43,227 nt of DNA from positions 1 through 43,227 of the forward strand of contig VAYU01000034.1 in assembly GCA_005884925.1 (NCBI GenBank), in the 5' to 3' direction. The notes beneath the pieces were generated by a model. It had not been told where the DNA came from. It saw only the letters and a program-made list of their open reading frames with translations, and did no database searches. The DNA comes from Actinomycetota bacterium (lineage in GTDB: Bacteria; Actinomycetota; UBA4738; HRBIN12). Below are positions 17,582-26,742 of this stretch, piece after piece. Position numbers and translations under genes: made by a program. Positions within the stretch are counted from its first letter, which is position 1. Each line of letters starts with the position of its first letter.

Positions 17582-18004
17582 TCACGCGGGCGACCGCGGA
17601 CCGGCGTCACCCGACCCGACGGATGCCGATGTCGATCGCATCCGCCGTGCTTGCGCGACGACTCCTGCCGAGAGCAGCACGAGTCCCACAACGAGCCACG
17701 GCCACGGGTTCGCGTACTGGTCGCAGCCGGAGGCTGACGCCGTACTCCAGCAGAAGGTCCCGGGGCCCTTCCGCTGCACCCACGCGACGTAGAGGAGCGG
17801 GAGTCCCGCTCCCGTCGCGACACCCCACGCGGAACTTCGAAGCGTGGGCCGCGACGCGGCCAGGACGACGAACACGACGGTCAACGCGAGGCCGATCGTC
17901 CCGAGCACCAGAGCGAGGAAGCAGCTCACCGCTCCGACGAGGACCCAAACGCAGAAGGCGGACCACGTCGGGGGACCGGGTCGAGTTCTCCCTTCCCGAG
18001 CCAT
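17582..18004 (-). CDS. Small membrane protein of unknown function
   Basis: A 140-residue protein with about four hydrophobic segments: SAFCVWVLVGAVSCFLALVL, IGLALTVVFVVLAA, VATGAGLPLLYVAWVQ and PWLVVGLVLLSAGVVA. Two cysteines (FCWSTASASGCDQYANP) lie in a loop that should face outside and could form a disulfide. ATG 18004 is chosen because GGAGGG lies six nt upstream; the longer frame would overlap the tail region of the glycosylase gene. I do not recognise the family. It converges with the frameshifted gene at 17559. Confidence 0.7.
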   Translation of the reverse strand: MAREGRTRPGPPTWSAFCVWVLVGAVSCFLALVLGTIGLALTVVFVVLAASRPTLRSSAWGVATGAGLPLLYVAWVQRKGPGTFCWSTASASGCDQYANPWPWLVVGLVLLSAGVVAQARRMRSTSASVGSGDAGPRSPA

Positions 18005-18083
18005 CCATCGCCCTCCGCGTCGTCTGCCGCAAACTCTGGACCCAGGCGAGTCCGCCGACAACCGATCCGCCGCCCGCCGCGGG

Positions 18084-18920
18084 TCAGCGGAGGAGGCGGT
18101 CGATCCGCCGGTCGTTCAACCGTCGACCGCTCGTCTGGCACGTCGGGCAGTACGTGACTTCGTAGTCCTCGTACGAGACGCGCCGGAGGTCGGCGTCGCA
18201 GCGGGGGCAGGGCTCGCCCGAACGTCCGTGGACGGTGAAGTGATCGCCGAGCTTGGGGGGGAGGCCCCCGCTGCGGCGCCGTTCGACCTCGAGCGCGTCG
18301 CCGAGGATCCGGCGGATCGACGCCACGAGCGTGGCCCGCTGGTCGGCGTCGAGCTTCCCGAGCTGCGACGTGGGCGAGAGCTTCGCGTCGTGCAGCACGT
18401 CGTCGGTGTAGCCGCGGCCCATGCCGGCGATCGTGCGCTGGTCGCGGAGGATCGTGTGCACCCGTCGCGTATCGGTCGAGCTCAGCACCAGCTCCTCGGC
18501 CTCCGTGCTCAACGCCTCGGGTCCGAGCTTCGCGAGCGGACCGTCATCCCCCGCGGCGAGGATCCACCAGCCCGACTTCCGCTGGGTCCCGAACTCCTTC
18601 ACCAAGAGAGAGGGTCGCCCTTCGAACCGCAGCCGGACCACGCTCCCGCGGGGCTTCGTGCTCTTCGGCGGCGCCTCGACGTCGACGCGGCCCCCCTGCG
18701 AGAGGTGCACGAGCAGCCGGCGCTCGTCTTCGAACGCGAAGACCAGGTGCTTCCCGCGGCTGTCGACGGACCGGATCGTCGCTCCGCGCAGCTCCTCCGG
18801 CCGAGGCGCGTAGGTCTTCAGCGATGAGAACTGCAGGATGTCCGCTCGGTCGAACCGCGCGCCCTGGACGATCTCATGGATGCGCTCGGAGAGCGCGTGG
18901 ACCTCGGGGAACTCCGGCAT
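18084..18920 (-). CDS. Fpg/Nei-family DNA glycosylase
   Basis: A 278-residue base-excision enzyme homologue. After the initiator Met it has Pro2 and Glu3 ([10 protein letters not shown]), Lys57 (SRGKHLV), a helix-two-turn-helix region ([18 protein letters not shown]) and a C-terminal zinc finger C-x2-C-x16-C-x2-C, followed by CQTSGR with the usual Arg. Differences from classical MutM: the H2TH motif has GMGRGY in place of GIGNIY, and the void-filling loop reads HLSQGGRV. It therefore belongs to a divergent branch and its lesion preference is uncertain. The PLP enzyme gene ends nine nt upstream on the same strand. Confidence 0.9.
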   Translation of the reverse strand: MPEFPEVHALSERIHEIVQGARFDRADILQFSSLKTYAPRPEELRGATIRSVDSRGKHLVFAFEDERRLLVHLSQGGRVDVEAPPKSTKPRGSVVRLRFEGRPSLLVKEFGTQRKSGWWILAAGDDGPLAKLGPEALSTEAEELVLSSTDTRRVHTILRDQRTIAGMGRGYTDDVLHDAKLSPTSQLGKLDADQRATLVASIRRILGDALEVERRRSGGLPPKLGDHFTVHGRSGEPCPRCDADLRRVSYEDYEVTYCPTCQTSGRRLNDRRIDRLLR

Positions 18921-18929
18921 CGGTCCGAC

Positions 18930-20339
18930 TCACCCCGCCGACCCTGCTGCCGCTTCGCGCACGATCGCCGCGCACTCGTCCACGCGATCCGCATGCGTTC
19001 GATGCGAGACGATGCACGCCCGCACCCAGTACTCGTCGCGGATCATCGTGCTCGACAGGAAGACGCGCTTGGACGCGTTGATCCGCGCCAGCAGCGCGCG
19101 GTTGGCCGTCTCGTCGGCCCCGCGGAGGCGGAACGGGACCACCGTGAGCTGCGGATCCCACCCGATATCAAGGTTGGGATCGGCGGCGAGCGCCCGATGG
19201 AGCCGTTCGGTGAGGTCGAGCTTCTCGTCGAGCGCTTCGCGGAACGCCGCGACCCCGTGCAGGACGAGGGGGAACCACACGCGGAACCCTCGGTTGTCCC
19301 GCGAGAGCTCGGGTGAGTACTCGTTGTAGTTCGGGAGGGCGCCCGTCGACGGGAGGTCCTGGAGATAGGCCGCGCCCTCGTAGTGCGCATCGCGGAGCGC
19401 GGCTCCATCCCGAACGGCCAGTCCACCGGTCCCGTAGGGAAGGAAGAGCCCCTTGTGCGGGTCCAGCGTGACGCTGTCGGCCCGTTCGATCCCGCGGAAC
19501 CGCTCACGGCCCCGATCGGTGAGCTGGAAGAACCCTCCGTACGCGCCGTCGACGTGTATCCACAACCCTTCCGTCTCCGCGACGTCGGCGATGTCGGCGA
19601 CGGGATCGACCGCGCCGGTGTTCGTCGTGCCGACGGCCGGGATCACCAGGAACGGACGGCGGCCGGCCACACGATCCTCCCGGACCATCGAGCGGAGCGC
19701 GTCGGGCTCCATCCGCAGTTCCCGATCGGTCGGGACGAGGCGGAGGTTCCGACGCGAGAACCCGGCGATCGTCGCCGCCTTCGTATTGCTCGCGTGGGTC
19801 TGATCGGTGCAGTAGTAGATGCCGTCCAGGAAGTCCTCGCCGAGCTTCGCGTATCTCGCCGTCACGAATGCGGAAAGGTTGGCGAGCGAACCGCCCGTCG
19901 TGAGCAGCCCCTGGGATGCCTCGGCCGGGAAGTCGAACAGCGAACACATCCACCTGGTCACGTTCTCTTCGATCTGGACGACGGCCGGACTCGGCTGCCA
20001 CAACCCGTCGAACCGATTGAGTCCTTGCGCCAGGAACTCCGCGAGCGCGGCCGTGAACAAACCGCCGCCCGGGATGTAGGCGAGGTACCCCGGCCCGCTG
20101 AACTCGTACGTGTGGCGGGCGGCCGCGATGGCGTCCTCGAGGAGCCCGTCGAAGTCCCCGTCGCCGGACTCCGGCGGCTCCGCCTCGAGCTTGGCCGCGA
20201 CCTGCAGCGCCTCCGCGGTGTTCTCTGCGGGGGCGTCCTCCAGCCCGCCGATCCACCCGATCAGGGCCTCCAGGACCGTCCGGCCCATCGTCCGCATCTC
20301 CTCGGGTGACGGGTCGAAGGAGGAACCGCTCGGGCTCAC
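18930..20339 (-). CDS. PLP-dependent group II decarboxylase-like enzyme
   Basis: A 469-residue fold-type I enzyme related to aromatic-L-amino-acid and glutamate decarboxylases. Recognisable blocks are the substrate/oligomer segment SGPGYLAYIPGGG, TTGGSLANLSAF binding the PLP phosphate, DQTHAS stacking on the ring, HVDGAYGGF with the Asp that binds the pyridine nitrogen, and the Schiff-base lysine in LDPHKGLFLPYG. Length is usual for the family. The exact substrate cannot be assigned; aspartate, tyrosine and tryptophan decarboxylases share these motifs. Its start overlaps the end of the DUF2277 gene by four nt. Confidence 0.9.
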   Translation of the reverse strand: MSPSGSSFDPSPEEMRTMGRTVLEALIGWIGGLEDAPAENTAEALQVAAKLEAEPPESGDGDFDGLLEDAIAAARHTYEFSGPGYLAYIPGGGLFTAALAEFLAQGLNRFDGLWQPSPAVVQIEENVTRWMCSLFDFPAEASQGLLTTGGSLANLSAFVTARYAKLGEDFLDGIYYCTDQTHASNTKAATIAGFSRRNLRLVPTDRELRMEPDALRSMVREDRVAGRRPFLVIPAVGTTNTGAVDPVADIADVAETEGLWIHVDGAYGGFFQLTDRGRERFRGIERADSVTLDPHKGLFLPYGTGGLAVRDGAALRDAHYEGAAYLQDLPSTGALPNYNEYSPELSRDNRGFRVWFPLVLHGVAAFREALDEKLDLTERLHRALAADPNLDIGWDPQLTVVPFRLRGADETANRALLARINASKRVFLSSTMIRDEYWVRACIVSHRTHADRVDECAAIVREAAAGSAG

Positions 20340-20542
20340 GCGAGCTCCCGCGCGACCGCCTCGAGCAGCGCTTGCGATGCCTCTGCGACCTCATCGACGG
20401 CTCGATCGAACGCGTCGCGGTGACGAGCGGACGGCTGCCGGAAGCCGCTCACCTTGCGGACGAACTGCAGCGCCGCCTCGCGAACCTCATCGGGCGGGGC
20501 GACATCGGTGCCTTCGCGAAGACGCTTGATGCTCCTGCACAT
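20336..20542 (-). CDS. DUF2277 family protein
   Basis: A 68-residue protein beginning with the family-defining MCRSIKRLREG and continuing with the helical REAALQFVRKVSGFRQPS segment. DUF2277 is a small cytosolic family of unknown role common in actinobacteria. It overlaps the downstream decarboxylase gene by four nt (ATGA), so the two are probably translated together. The transglutaminase gene ends 26 nt upstream on the same strand. Confidence 0.88.
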   Translation of the reverse strand: MCRSIKRLREGTDVAPPDEVREAALQFVRKVSGFRQPSARHRDAFDRAVDEVAEASQALLEAVARELA

Positions 20543-20568
20543 CCCGCCACGCTACCGCGGCGACGCGC

Positions 20569-22743
20569 TCAACGACGCGTGAGCTCGCCCACCCGGGTCG
20601 CCGCCCGGCGCGCACGATCGACCCCGTCGTCGTCAGGGCGCCGAGCGGGGTCGCCGAACCGCACCAGCTCGAACGTGCGAACGACGATCCCCGCCTCGCC
20701 CATCACCTCGGGCGAGAGCCCGGGGTCATCCGGGAGCGACGCCAGGAGCTCGCTCGGGGTCTGACTGGGCGGGCGCGGGTGACCCGCGGCCGCGAGCGCG
20801 TCGACCAGTGCTTCGAACGCTCGACCGGCCGCGTCGGGCGGGCGCGGCGCTCGCGACCGCCGGCGGCGGCGCCGCAAGGATGCGATCGCGAGCGCCGCGC
20901 CCGCCACCGCGAACACGGCGACCGGCCACCATCGTCCGATGAGCGGCGCCGCTGCGAGGATCGCGTGCACGCCCTGGCCGACCGCGTTCTTCAGCGGCGC
21001 CGGGACGTGCTCCCGGATCAGCCGCTGGATCGACGCGACGACCTCGGCGCCGATCAGGCTTCCCGAGACCGGCTCTGCCGGCGGAACGCCGAACGTCGGG
21101 TCGTAGGGGAGCCAACCGACCCGCGGGTAGTAGACCTCGACCCAGGCGTGCGCGTCGGACTGGCGGACCTCGAAGTACCCGGTGAGCGGGTTGCGCTCCC
21201 CGGGTCCGTACCCGGTCACTATCCTCGTCGGGACGCCCTCCGCGCGGAGCAGCACGGCCATCGCGCTCGCGATGTGCTCGCAGAACCCCCGATGCGTCTC
21301 GAACAGGAAGTGATCGACCGCGTCGACGCCCGGGGGCTCACGCGGGACCGACAGGTCGTAGGTGGTGTGCTGCTGGATCCAGGCCTGGACGCGGACGACC
21401 GCCTCCTCCTCGCTGTCGGCGTCGCCGACGATCCGGGCAGCAAGGTTTCGGTCGCGCTGCGGAAGCTCCGCGGGGAGCTGCAGGTACCGCGCGAGCGACG
21501 GCGCAGCGGTGTTCGGGCGAGGCAGCAGCCGCAGCAGCGGCGTCGGCACGACGGGCACCTGCGACACGACCGAGTACACCATCCCCTCGTCCAGCAGGAA
21601 GGACGAGCGGATCGAGCCGTACCGGTCCATCTGCAGACCGCTGCCCGGGAAGTAGATCTTCTCCGCCCGCGCCGCCGCGAACAGCACGTTCGGTTGCGCC
21701 TGGGACACGTAGAAGGTCTGGACGATCTCGTTGGAGAACGGCGGTGGAAGCGGGACCTCCATCGGCGGGTACCTGGGTTCGTACGACTGGGTGTCGGCGT
21801 CGAGGCTGAGACCCGAAGAGCGGCCGTCGGACGCGGTCCAGAGCGAGCCGTCGTACGTGTCGAACGCCTCCGCGCGCCAGAGCTCGGCCTGATCGGCCCG
21901 GACGCGGAACACGATCTGATCCGACAACGCGCCGCGCGCTCGGAGGTCCATCGAGGAGCTGAACCCGGGATAGCCGAGCGGAGCGAAGTCCACGACCCCG
22001 TCGCCGCCGGCACTCGGAAGGCCCGGGTTCGCCACCGCGTCGGTCGGGGACGTTGTGGGCGTTCGATGGCCGAGGCTGAACGGGGGCGTCCGCACGAGGG
22101 ACGCGGGGAGCCGCGGCATCGTGAGGAAGATCGCGCTCCCGAGGGAGACCGCGGCGATCCCGGCGACGGCAGCCGAACGCACGCCGGCCCAGCGCGGTCG
22201 CGGCCCGGTCCTGCGGATCGCGAGCGGTGCGGCGAGCGGGTCCGGCCGCGGGGCGGCCGAGAGCCAGAGCCAGGCGGCCGAGAGCACCGCCCACAGACCC
22301 AAGACCCAGACGAACGAAGAGGTGAGCGCCAGCGCCCCGGCGGCCGCGATCAGGGTCGTGGACGACGTCATCGAGAACGCGAGGTCACGCCGGCGCGGAA
22401 CGTCGAAGGCATGCAGCACCTGGACCCACAGGAACAGGCCGGCGAGCGGGATACGTGCCGCATCGACCGTGGTGACGGACCGAACGCTCTGGAGGAACGC
22501 CATCGTGGCGACGACGAGCCCCAGGGCCAGGAGGACCTTCAGGACGATGCTGGGTCGAGCTCGCCGGACGTAGGAGAAGGCGTAGCCGGCGGGCGCCAGG
22601 ACGAGCGCCGTCAGGGCGACGGCGCCGGTGACCGCGCCCTGCAACGCCAAGGCGATGATGCCGACCTCAACGGCCAGCGCGACGACCACGCGCATCGCGA
22701 TCGAGTCCTCCGGTGCGGCCGAGGATCGTTTCGCCGACGTCAC
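20569..22743 (-). CDS. Transglutaminase-like membrane protein (DUF3488/DUF4129 type)
   Basis: A 724-residue membrane protein. About six N-terminal helices (residues 20-210) are followed by an extracytoplasmic region holding a transglutaminase-like core with Cys in THRGFCEH, His in SDAHAWVEVYY and Asp in WLPYDPTFG. A further helix (WWPVAVFAVAGAALAIASL), an Arg-rich stretch and a short C-terminal DUF4129-like domain complete it. The GTG at 22743 overlaps the DUF58 stop (GTGA), which sets the start. MoxR-DUF58-transglutaminase is a widespread trio thought to act in envelope protein maturation; its substrate is not known. Confidence 0.92.
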   Translation of the reverse strand: MTSAKRSSAAPEDSIAMRVVVALAVEVGIIALALQGAVTGAVALTALVLAPAGYAFSYVRRARPSIVLKVLLALGLVVATMAFLQSVRSVTTVDAARIPLAGLFLWVQVLHAFDVPRRRDLAFSMTSSTTLIAAAGALALTSSFVWVLGLWAVLSAAWLWLSAAPRPDPLAAPLAIRRTGPRPRWAGVRSAAVAGIAAVSLGSAIFLTMPRLPASLVRTPPFSLGHRTPTTSPTDAVANPGLPSAGGDGVVDFAPLGYPGFSSSMDLRARGALSDQIVFRVRADQAELWRAEAFDTYDGSLWTASDGRSSGLSLDADTQSYEPRYPPMEVPLPPPFSNEIVQTFYVSQAQPNVLFAAARAEKIYFPGSGLQMDRYGSIRSSFLLDEGMVYSVVSQVPVVPTPLLRLLPRPNTAAPSLARYLQLPAELPQRDRNLAARIVGDADSEEEAVVRVQAWIQQHTTYDLSVPREPPGVDAVDHFLFETHRGFCEHIASAMAVLLRAEGVPTRIVTGYGPGERNPLTGYFEVRQSDAHAWVEVYYPRVGWLPYDPTFGVPPAEPVSGSLIGAEVVASIQRLIREHVPAPLKNAVGQGVHAILAAAPLIGRWWPVAVFAVAGAALAIASLRRRRRRSRAPRPPDAAGRAFEALVDALAAAGHPRPPSQTPSELLASLPDDPGLSPEVMGEAGIVVRTFELVRFGDPARRPDDDGVDRARRAATRVGELTRR

Positions 22744-23927
22744 GCCCGGACCCCCCTGGACGACATCGCCTCGGCGAGGTCGTTCGCCGGGCCCCATCGG
22801 CGGACGTCGGCGCCGGCCGCGGCCAACCCTTCGGCAACGGTGACGGCGTCGGCCGCGGCCGGCGCCACGAGCACGCAGACGACCCGCGGCACGAGCCGCG
22901 CGAGCCGGCGAACCTCGTCCTCCAACCCGGGGCGTTCCCCGCTGCCCCAGACGGGCAGCGCGAGCACGATCGTTTGGATCCCGCGCAGGTCCTCCGGGCC
23001 GAGCTCGCCCAGCACGGCCTCGAGCCGGATGCCGCTCGGCTGCAGGTTCGCGAGCCACCGGAACATCTCCGTCCGATCGGCGCGCGGGAGCACATCGATG
23101 CCCGCGCCAGGGCGCGCGGCGACGAGCCGCGCGCCCTGGCCGTGCGCCGTCGCTGCGTCCAGCACGGAGGCGGCGACGGAACAGCAGCGATCGAGCGGCG
23201 TCCACGCGTCGCCCTCGTCGCGTTCGGTGTCGACCACGATCGCGAGGCGGCGTGTCCGTTCCTCTTCGAACTCCCGCACCATCAACCGACCGTGCCGCGC
23301 GGTCAGCGCCCAGTGCACGTGACGCATCGGATCACCGGCCCGGTACTCGCGGACACCCAGGTAGTCGGGCCCCTGGCCGCGACGCGGGGCATCGTGCACG
23401 GCCCGGGTGTTCGTCGCGATCGGCTCGACGAACGACAGGTTCCCGAGCGGGAAGACACGGGGCAGCACGAGCGTCCGGGCGCCGAGCTTCGCTCGGAAGC
23501 GCCGTTCGGCCACGCCGAACGGCGCAGCCGAGCGAAGCTCGGCGCGGACCGTGACGACCTCGCCGCGCCGGCGAGGTGTCCGCACCGTGGTCACCTCGAT
23601 CCGTTCGCGACGCCCGACCGGAGGCAGGAGCGTTTCGACAGGCTCCAGGTGGGTGTCCCCGACGGTGACGTTGCGCCGTACGCCGCGCGGAGGTCCGCTC
23701 ACCCGGAGCTCGACGATCGAGGGCATGCCCTGCTCCGCCTCGTCGGGAGCGACGAGCTCGATCGAGAGCCCGCGGAGGGCAGCGAACGGAAGCACGAGGC
23801 CGGCGGCGAGCGCGCCGAGGAGCAATGCCGCGAGGACGTAGAGCCAGCCGGCCTGGACGTTCGTTCCGATCAGGAAGAGGATCCCCGCGCCGAGCAGCAG
23901 ACCGACCGCGCGCTTGCGCAGGCGCAT
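22740..23927 (-). CDS. DUF58 domain protein
   Basis: A 395-residue protein. Two N-terminal hydrophobic segments (AVGLLLGAGILFLIGTNVQA and LYVLAALLLGALAAGLVL) anchor it. The DUF58 signature DYLGVREYRAGDPMRHVHW lies in the middle, followed by a von Willebrand-A-like fold (RRLAIVVDTE). The ATG at 23927 is five nt after the moxR stop and opens with MRLRKRAVGLL, a good membrane-anchor start. It is the middle gene of the MoxR-DUF58-transglutaminase unit; partner proteins probably meet at its vWA-like domain. Confidence 0.92.
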   Translation of the reverse strand: MRLRKRAVGLLLGAGILFLIGTNVQAGWLYVLAALLLGALAAGLVLPFAALRGLSIELVAPDEAEQGMPSIVELRVSGPPRGVRRNVTVGDTHLEPVETLLPPVGRRERIEVTTVRTPRRRGEVVTVRAELRSAAPFGVAERRFRAKLGARTLVLPRVFPLGNLSFVEPIATNTRAVHDAPRRGQGPDYLGVREYRAGDPMRHVHWALTARHGRLMVREFEEERTRRLAIVVDTERDEGDAWTPLDRCCSVAASVLDAATAHGQGARLVAARPGAGIDVLPRADRTEMFRWLANLQPSGIRLEAVLGELGPEDLRGIQTIVLALPVWGSGERPGLEDEVRRLARLVPRVVCVLVAPAAADAVTVAEGLAAAGADVRRWGPANDLAEAMSSRGVRA

Positions 23928-23932
23928 GAGGC

Positions 23933-24904
23933 TCAGGTGCCCCGCGTCGCGTGCAGCGGGATCGGTACCTCCTCGAGCAGGCGCGCGATCACGGCCCGGC
24001 AGGCCGGGCCGCTCGATCGGGCGTCTTTGGCCAACACGCGGTGTGCGAGCGCGGGGATCGCGAGGGCCTTCACGTCGTCGGGCAGCACGTAGTCGCGCGC
24101 CATCGCGATGGCGCGCGCCTGCGCGGTGCGCACGAGCCACACGGATGCTCGGGGAGACGCGCCGAGGGCCAGCTCGGGAGCGGCCCTCGTCGCCGTGACG
24201 AGGTCGACCGCGTACCGGAGCACCGCCTCATCCACATGGACCTCGCGGACCGCATCCTGCGCGGTCCGGACCTGCTCAGGCGTGAGCACCTGCTCCAGAT
24301 CGTCGAGCGGGTGTCGCTGCAACTGGCGACGGACCAGCTCGGTCGCGCCCACCTCGTCCGGATAGCCGACGCCCACCGCGAGCGCGAAACGATCGAGCTG
24401 TCCCTCGGGGAGGGGGAAGGTCCCGTGCTGCTCGACCGGGTTCTCGGTTGCGATCACCAGGTACGGCTTCGGGAGCGCATGCGTGACGCCCTCCACGGTC
24501 ACCTGGCGCTCTTCCATCGGTTCGAGCAAGGCGGATTGCGTGCGGGGCGTGGTCCGGTTGATCTCGTCGACCAGGACGACGTTGGCGAACACGGGGCCCG
24601 GGACGAAGCGGAACGCGCCGGTGACCTGGTCGAACACGCTGACCCCGGTGAGGTCGGAGGGCAGGAGATCCGGGGTGGCCTGGATCCGGGTGAAGGCTCC
24701 TCCGATCGATGTGGCCAGGGCCCGCGCGAGCGTGGTCTTCCCCACACCCGGGACCCCCTCGAGCAGCAGGTTGCCGTCCGCGAACATGCAGGTCGCAGCC
24801 GTCCTGACGGCATCGTCGTTCCCGGCGATGACCCTGGCGACGTTCTCCGTGAGAAGTTGGAAGGCCGCCGAGGCCTCGCCAAAGGCGGGGTTCGGCTCGA
24901 TCAT
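23933..24904 (-). CDS. MoxR-family AAA+ ATPase
   Basis: A 323-residue AAA+ chaperone-like ATPase. Walker A is GVPGVGKTT, Walker B is VVLVDEINRTTPRTQSALLE with the family's sensor region, and VIATENPVEQHGTFPLPEGQ is the MoxR signature. It probably remodels or activates the DUF58/transglutaminase partners. It starts at the ATG at 24904, 46 nt after the ureohydrolase gene on the same strand. That gap carries no clear promoter or terminator, so both separate and joint transcription are possible. Confidence 0.95.
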   Translation of the reverse strand: MIEPNPAFGEASAAFQLLTENVARVIAGNDDAVRTAATCMFADGNLLLEGVPGVGKTTLARALATSIGGAFTRIQATPDLLPSDLTGVSVFDQVTGAFRFVPGPVFANVVLVDEINRTTPRTQSALLEPMEERQVTVEGVTHALPKPYLVIATENPVEQHGTFPLPEGQLDRFALAVGVGYPDEVGATELVRRQLQRHPLDDLEQVLTPEQVRTAQDAVREVHVDEAVLRYAVDLVTATRAAPELALGASPRASVWLVRTAQARAIAMARDYVLPDDVKALAIPALAHRVLAKDARSSGPACRAVIARLLEEVPIPLHATRGT

Positions 24905-24950
24905 CGTTCAGACTTCGACGCCCCTGAGGAAGCGCTTGAGCGGGAAGGTA

Positions 24951-25982
24951 CTAGGCCCGCTTCGCAGCGAGGGCGGCGATCGCCTCCATCACGACCCGGT
25001 GCGCGAGGATCGCCGTGATCTCGGACGTGTCGTACGGAGGAGACACCTCGACGACGTCCATCCCCGCCAGCTCGACCGCCCCCACGATCTGGCGAACGGC
25101 ACGGAGCAGCTCGCGCGCGAGGAGGCCCCCGGACTCAGGGGTCCCGGTACCCGGCGCCATCCCTGGGTCGACGACGTCGATGTCCACGGAGAGGTAGATC
25201 CGGTCAGGCCCATCGAGGGCCTCCGCGATCCCGTCGGCGACCACAGCCTCGGCGCCACGCTCCTCGATCTCGACCATCGTGTGCCAGCGGAACCCCTGTT
25301 CGCGCATCCAGGCGAACGTCTCTCGGTCCGGCCAGTACCCGCGAAGCCCGACCTGGACGAAGTTGCGGCCGGCGACCCAGCCCTCCTCGATCAGCCGTCG
25401 CATCGGCTGGCCATGGGCATAGAGGTTCCCCCACTGGTCGGCGCCGGTGTCGGCATGCGCATCGAAGTGGAGGACCCCGACCGACCTCGGCCACACGTGG
25501 CGCGCCACCGCGGCCCCGCTCGGGTACGTGATCGAGTGGTCCCCGCCGAGAACGATCGGGATCGCTCCGTGCGACGCCACCTGCGAGACCTTCTGGTGGA
25601 TCACGCGGAGCGAGCGCTCGGGGCGGGTGGGAACGATCGGTGCGTCGCCGGCGTCGACTACCGTGAGATGCGTGTACGGCTCGGTGTCGAGCTGGATCGA
25701 CCACGCGGAATCGCTCCCCCACGTGGTCGGTGCCATCCGGATCGCACGTGGGCCGAACCGCGCGCCCGGCCGCGACGACACGCCCTCGTCGAACGGTGCC
25801 CCCACGATCGCGACATCGGCCCGCGCCTGCGCGAGCGATCCGTCATCGGTGGCCCATGGGAGCTTCTCGAAGGAGCCGTGCCAGTCCGAGTAGTACGGCA
25901 GGTCGATGGTCGAGAATTCGCCGAACTCGTCGTCCCCGCGGAGTTCGCTGTGCTCCAGGCGGAAGTCGGGCGGGTCGTTCAT
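24951..25982 (-). CDS. Agmatinase/arginase-family ureohydrolase
   Basis: A 343-residue manganese ureohydrolase that releases urea from a guanidino compound. All metal ligands are visible: His149 in GGDHS, Asp174, His176 and Asp178 in FDAHADTG, and Asp267 and Asp269 in SVDIDVVDPG, followed by MAPGTGTPE, typical of the agmatinase branch. Agmatine, guanidinobutyrate, proclavaminate and guanidine hydrolases share these motifs, so the substrate is open. Its ATG overlaps the stop of the S51-type peptidase gene by four nt, and the PYROXD2-like flavoprotein genes lie just upstream on the same strand, which places it in a catabolic operon. Confidence 0.9.
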   Translation of the reverse strand: MNDPPDFRLEHSELRGDDEFGEFSTIDLPYYSDWHGSFEKLPWATDDGSLAQARADVAIVGAPFDEGVSSRPGARFGPRAIRMAPTTWGSDSAWSIQLDTEPYTHLTVVDAGDAPIVPTRPERSLRVIHQKVSQVASHGAIPIVLGGDHSITYPSGAAVARHVWPRSVGVLHFDAHADTGADQWGNLYAHGQPMRRLIEEGWVAGRNFVQVGLRGYWPDRETFAWMREQGFRWHTMVEIEERGAEAVVADGIAEALDGPDRIYLSVDIDVVDPGMAPGTGTPESGGLLARELLRAVRQIVGAVELAGMDVVEVSPPYDTSEITAILAHRVVMEAIAALAAKRA

Positions 25983-26713
25983 GGCGGGTCAGCTTCCCAC
26001 ACCCCGGGCCGCGGGAGATCACGGATCTCCTCCCCGGATCCGAACACGTCGCGTCGCACGCGGGTGATCGCCGACACGGAGCCGGCGCCTTCGACCCGCC
26101 AGGTGCCGTCGATGCATACGGCCGCGGTGCGCTCGTCGAGTCCCAGCAGGATGACATCGCCACGTGGGGCGGCGTCGAGCGCTGGACCGACCCATCGTTC
26201 CCCGAACGTGTCGAAGTGGGGCACCACCGCGAGGCCCGGGACGAGACCGAGCGCCGGCCGGAACCGGCGACGTTCGTCGCCGGGCATCCGCTCACGGATC
26301 AAGGTCCACTCGCCGAAGGCCATCGCGCCCGCCGATGACCCCGCGAGGACCGCTCCGCCCCGCCACGCCTCCACGATCGCGTCCCACGACGGGGTCCCGG
26401 CAAGCACCGTGGGGACGAGACCCGGATCCCCGCCGACGAAGTAGAAGAAGCCTCCCGCTCGGGCACGTACTGCGAGCTCGGAGGAACGAGCCCGTGCCCG
26501 GGTGGTCAGCCGCAGCTCCTCGATCGCAAAGCCGAGCTCGCCGAACCATCGTCGTGCGTTCTCGGCAGCTCGCTCGGGATGCTGGCGCGCCGCTGCCGTC
26601 GTGACGACGAACGCGGGCCCGCCGGGGGCGTTCCGGACGAGGAGCCGGTCCTGGGGTTCGTTGCCCGGGTGGAGCTCGTCGCCACCGACGAGCGCGAGCG
26701 GTCCGATGATCAT
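25979..26713 (-). CDS. Peptidase S51-like (cyanophycinase/type 1 glutamine amidotransferase-like fold)
   Basis: A 244-residue protein of the S51 class. FVGGDPGLVPTVL and AGSSAGAMAFGEW are the two signatures; Ser127 in the SAGA segment should be the nucleophile. Known relatives are cyanophycinase and aspartyl dipeptidase, which cleave Asp-linked bonds, but many uncharacterised members exist. The ATG at 26713 is chosen because GGAAGGGG lies just upstream and MIIGPLALVGGDE is the usual strand-1 start. It overlaps the ureohydrolase gene by four nt and follows the flavoprotein gene after 29 nt. A role in releasing an arginine-like substrate for the ureohydrolase is inference. Confidence 0.82.
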   Translation of the reverse strand: MIIGPLALVGGDELHPGNEPQDRLLVRNAPGGPAFVVTTAAARQHPERAAENARRWFGELGFAIEELRLTTRARARSSELAVRARAGGFFYFVGGDPGLVPTVLAGTPSWDAIVEAWRGGAVLAGSSAGAMAFGEWTLIRERMPGDERRRFRPALGLVPGLAVVPHFDTFGERWVGPALDAAPRGDVILLGLDERTAAVCIDGTWRVEGAGSVSAITRVRRDVFGSGEEIRDLPRPGVWEADPP

Positions 26714-26742
26714 CCACCCCTTCCGCCGGCCGGCCGCCGCGA

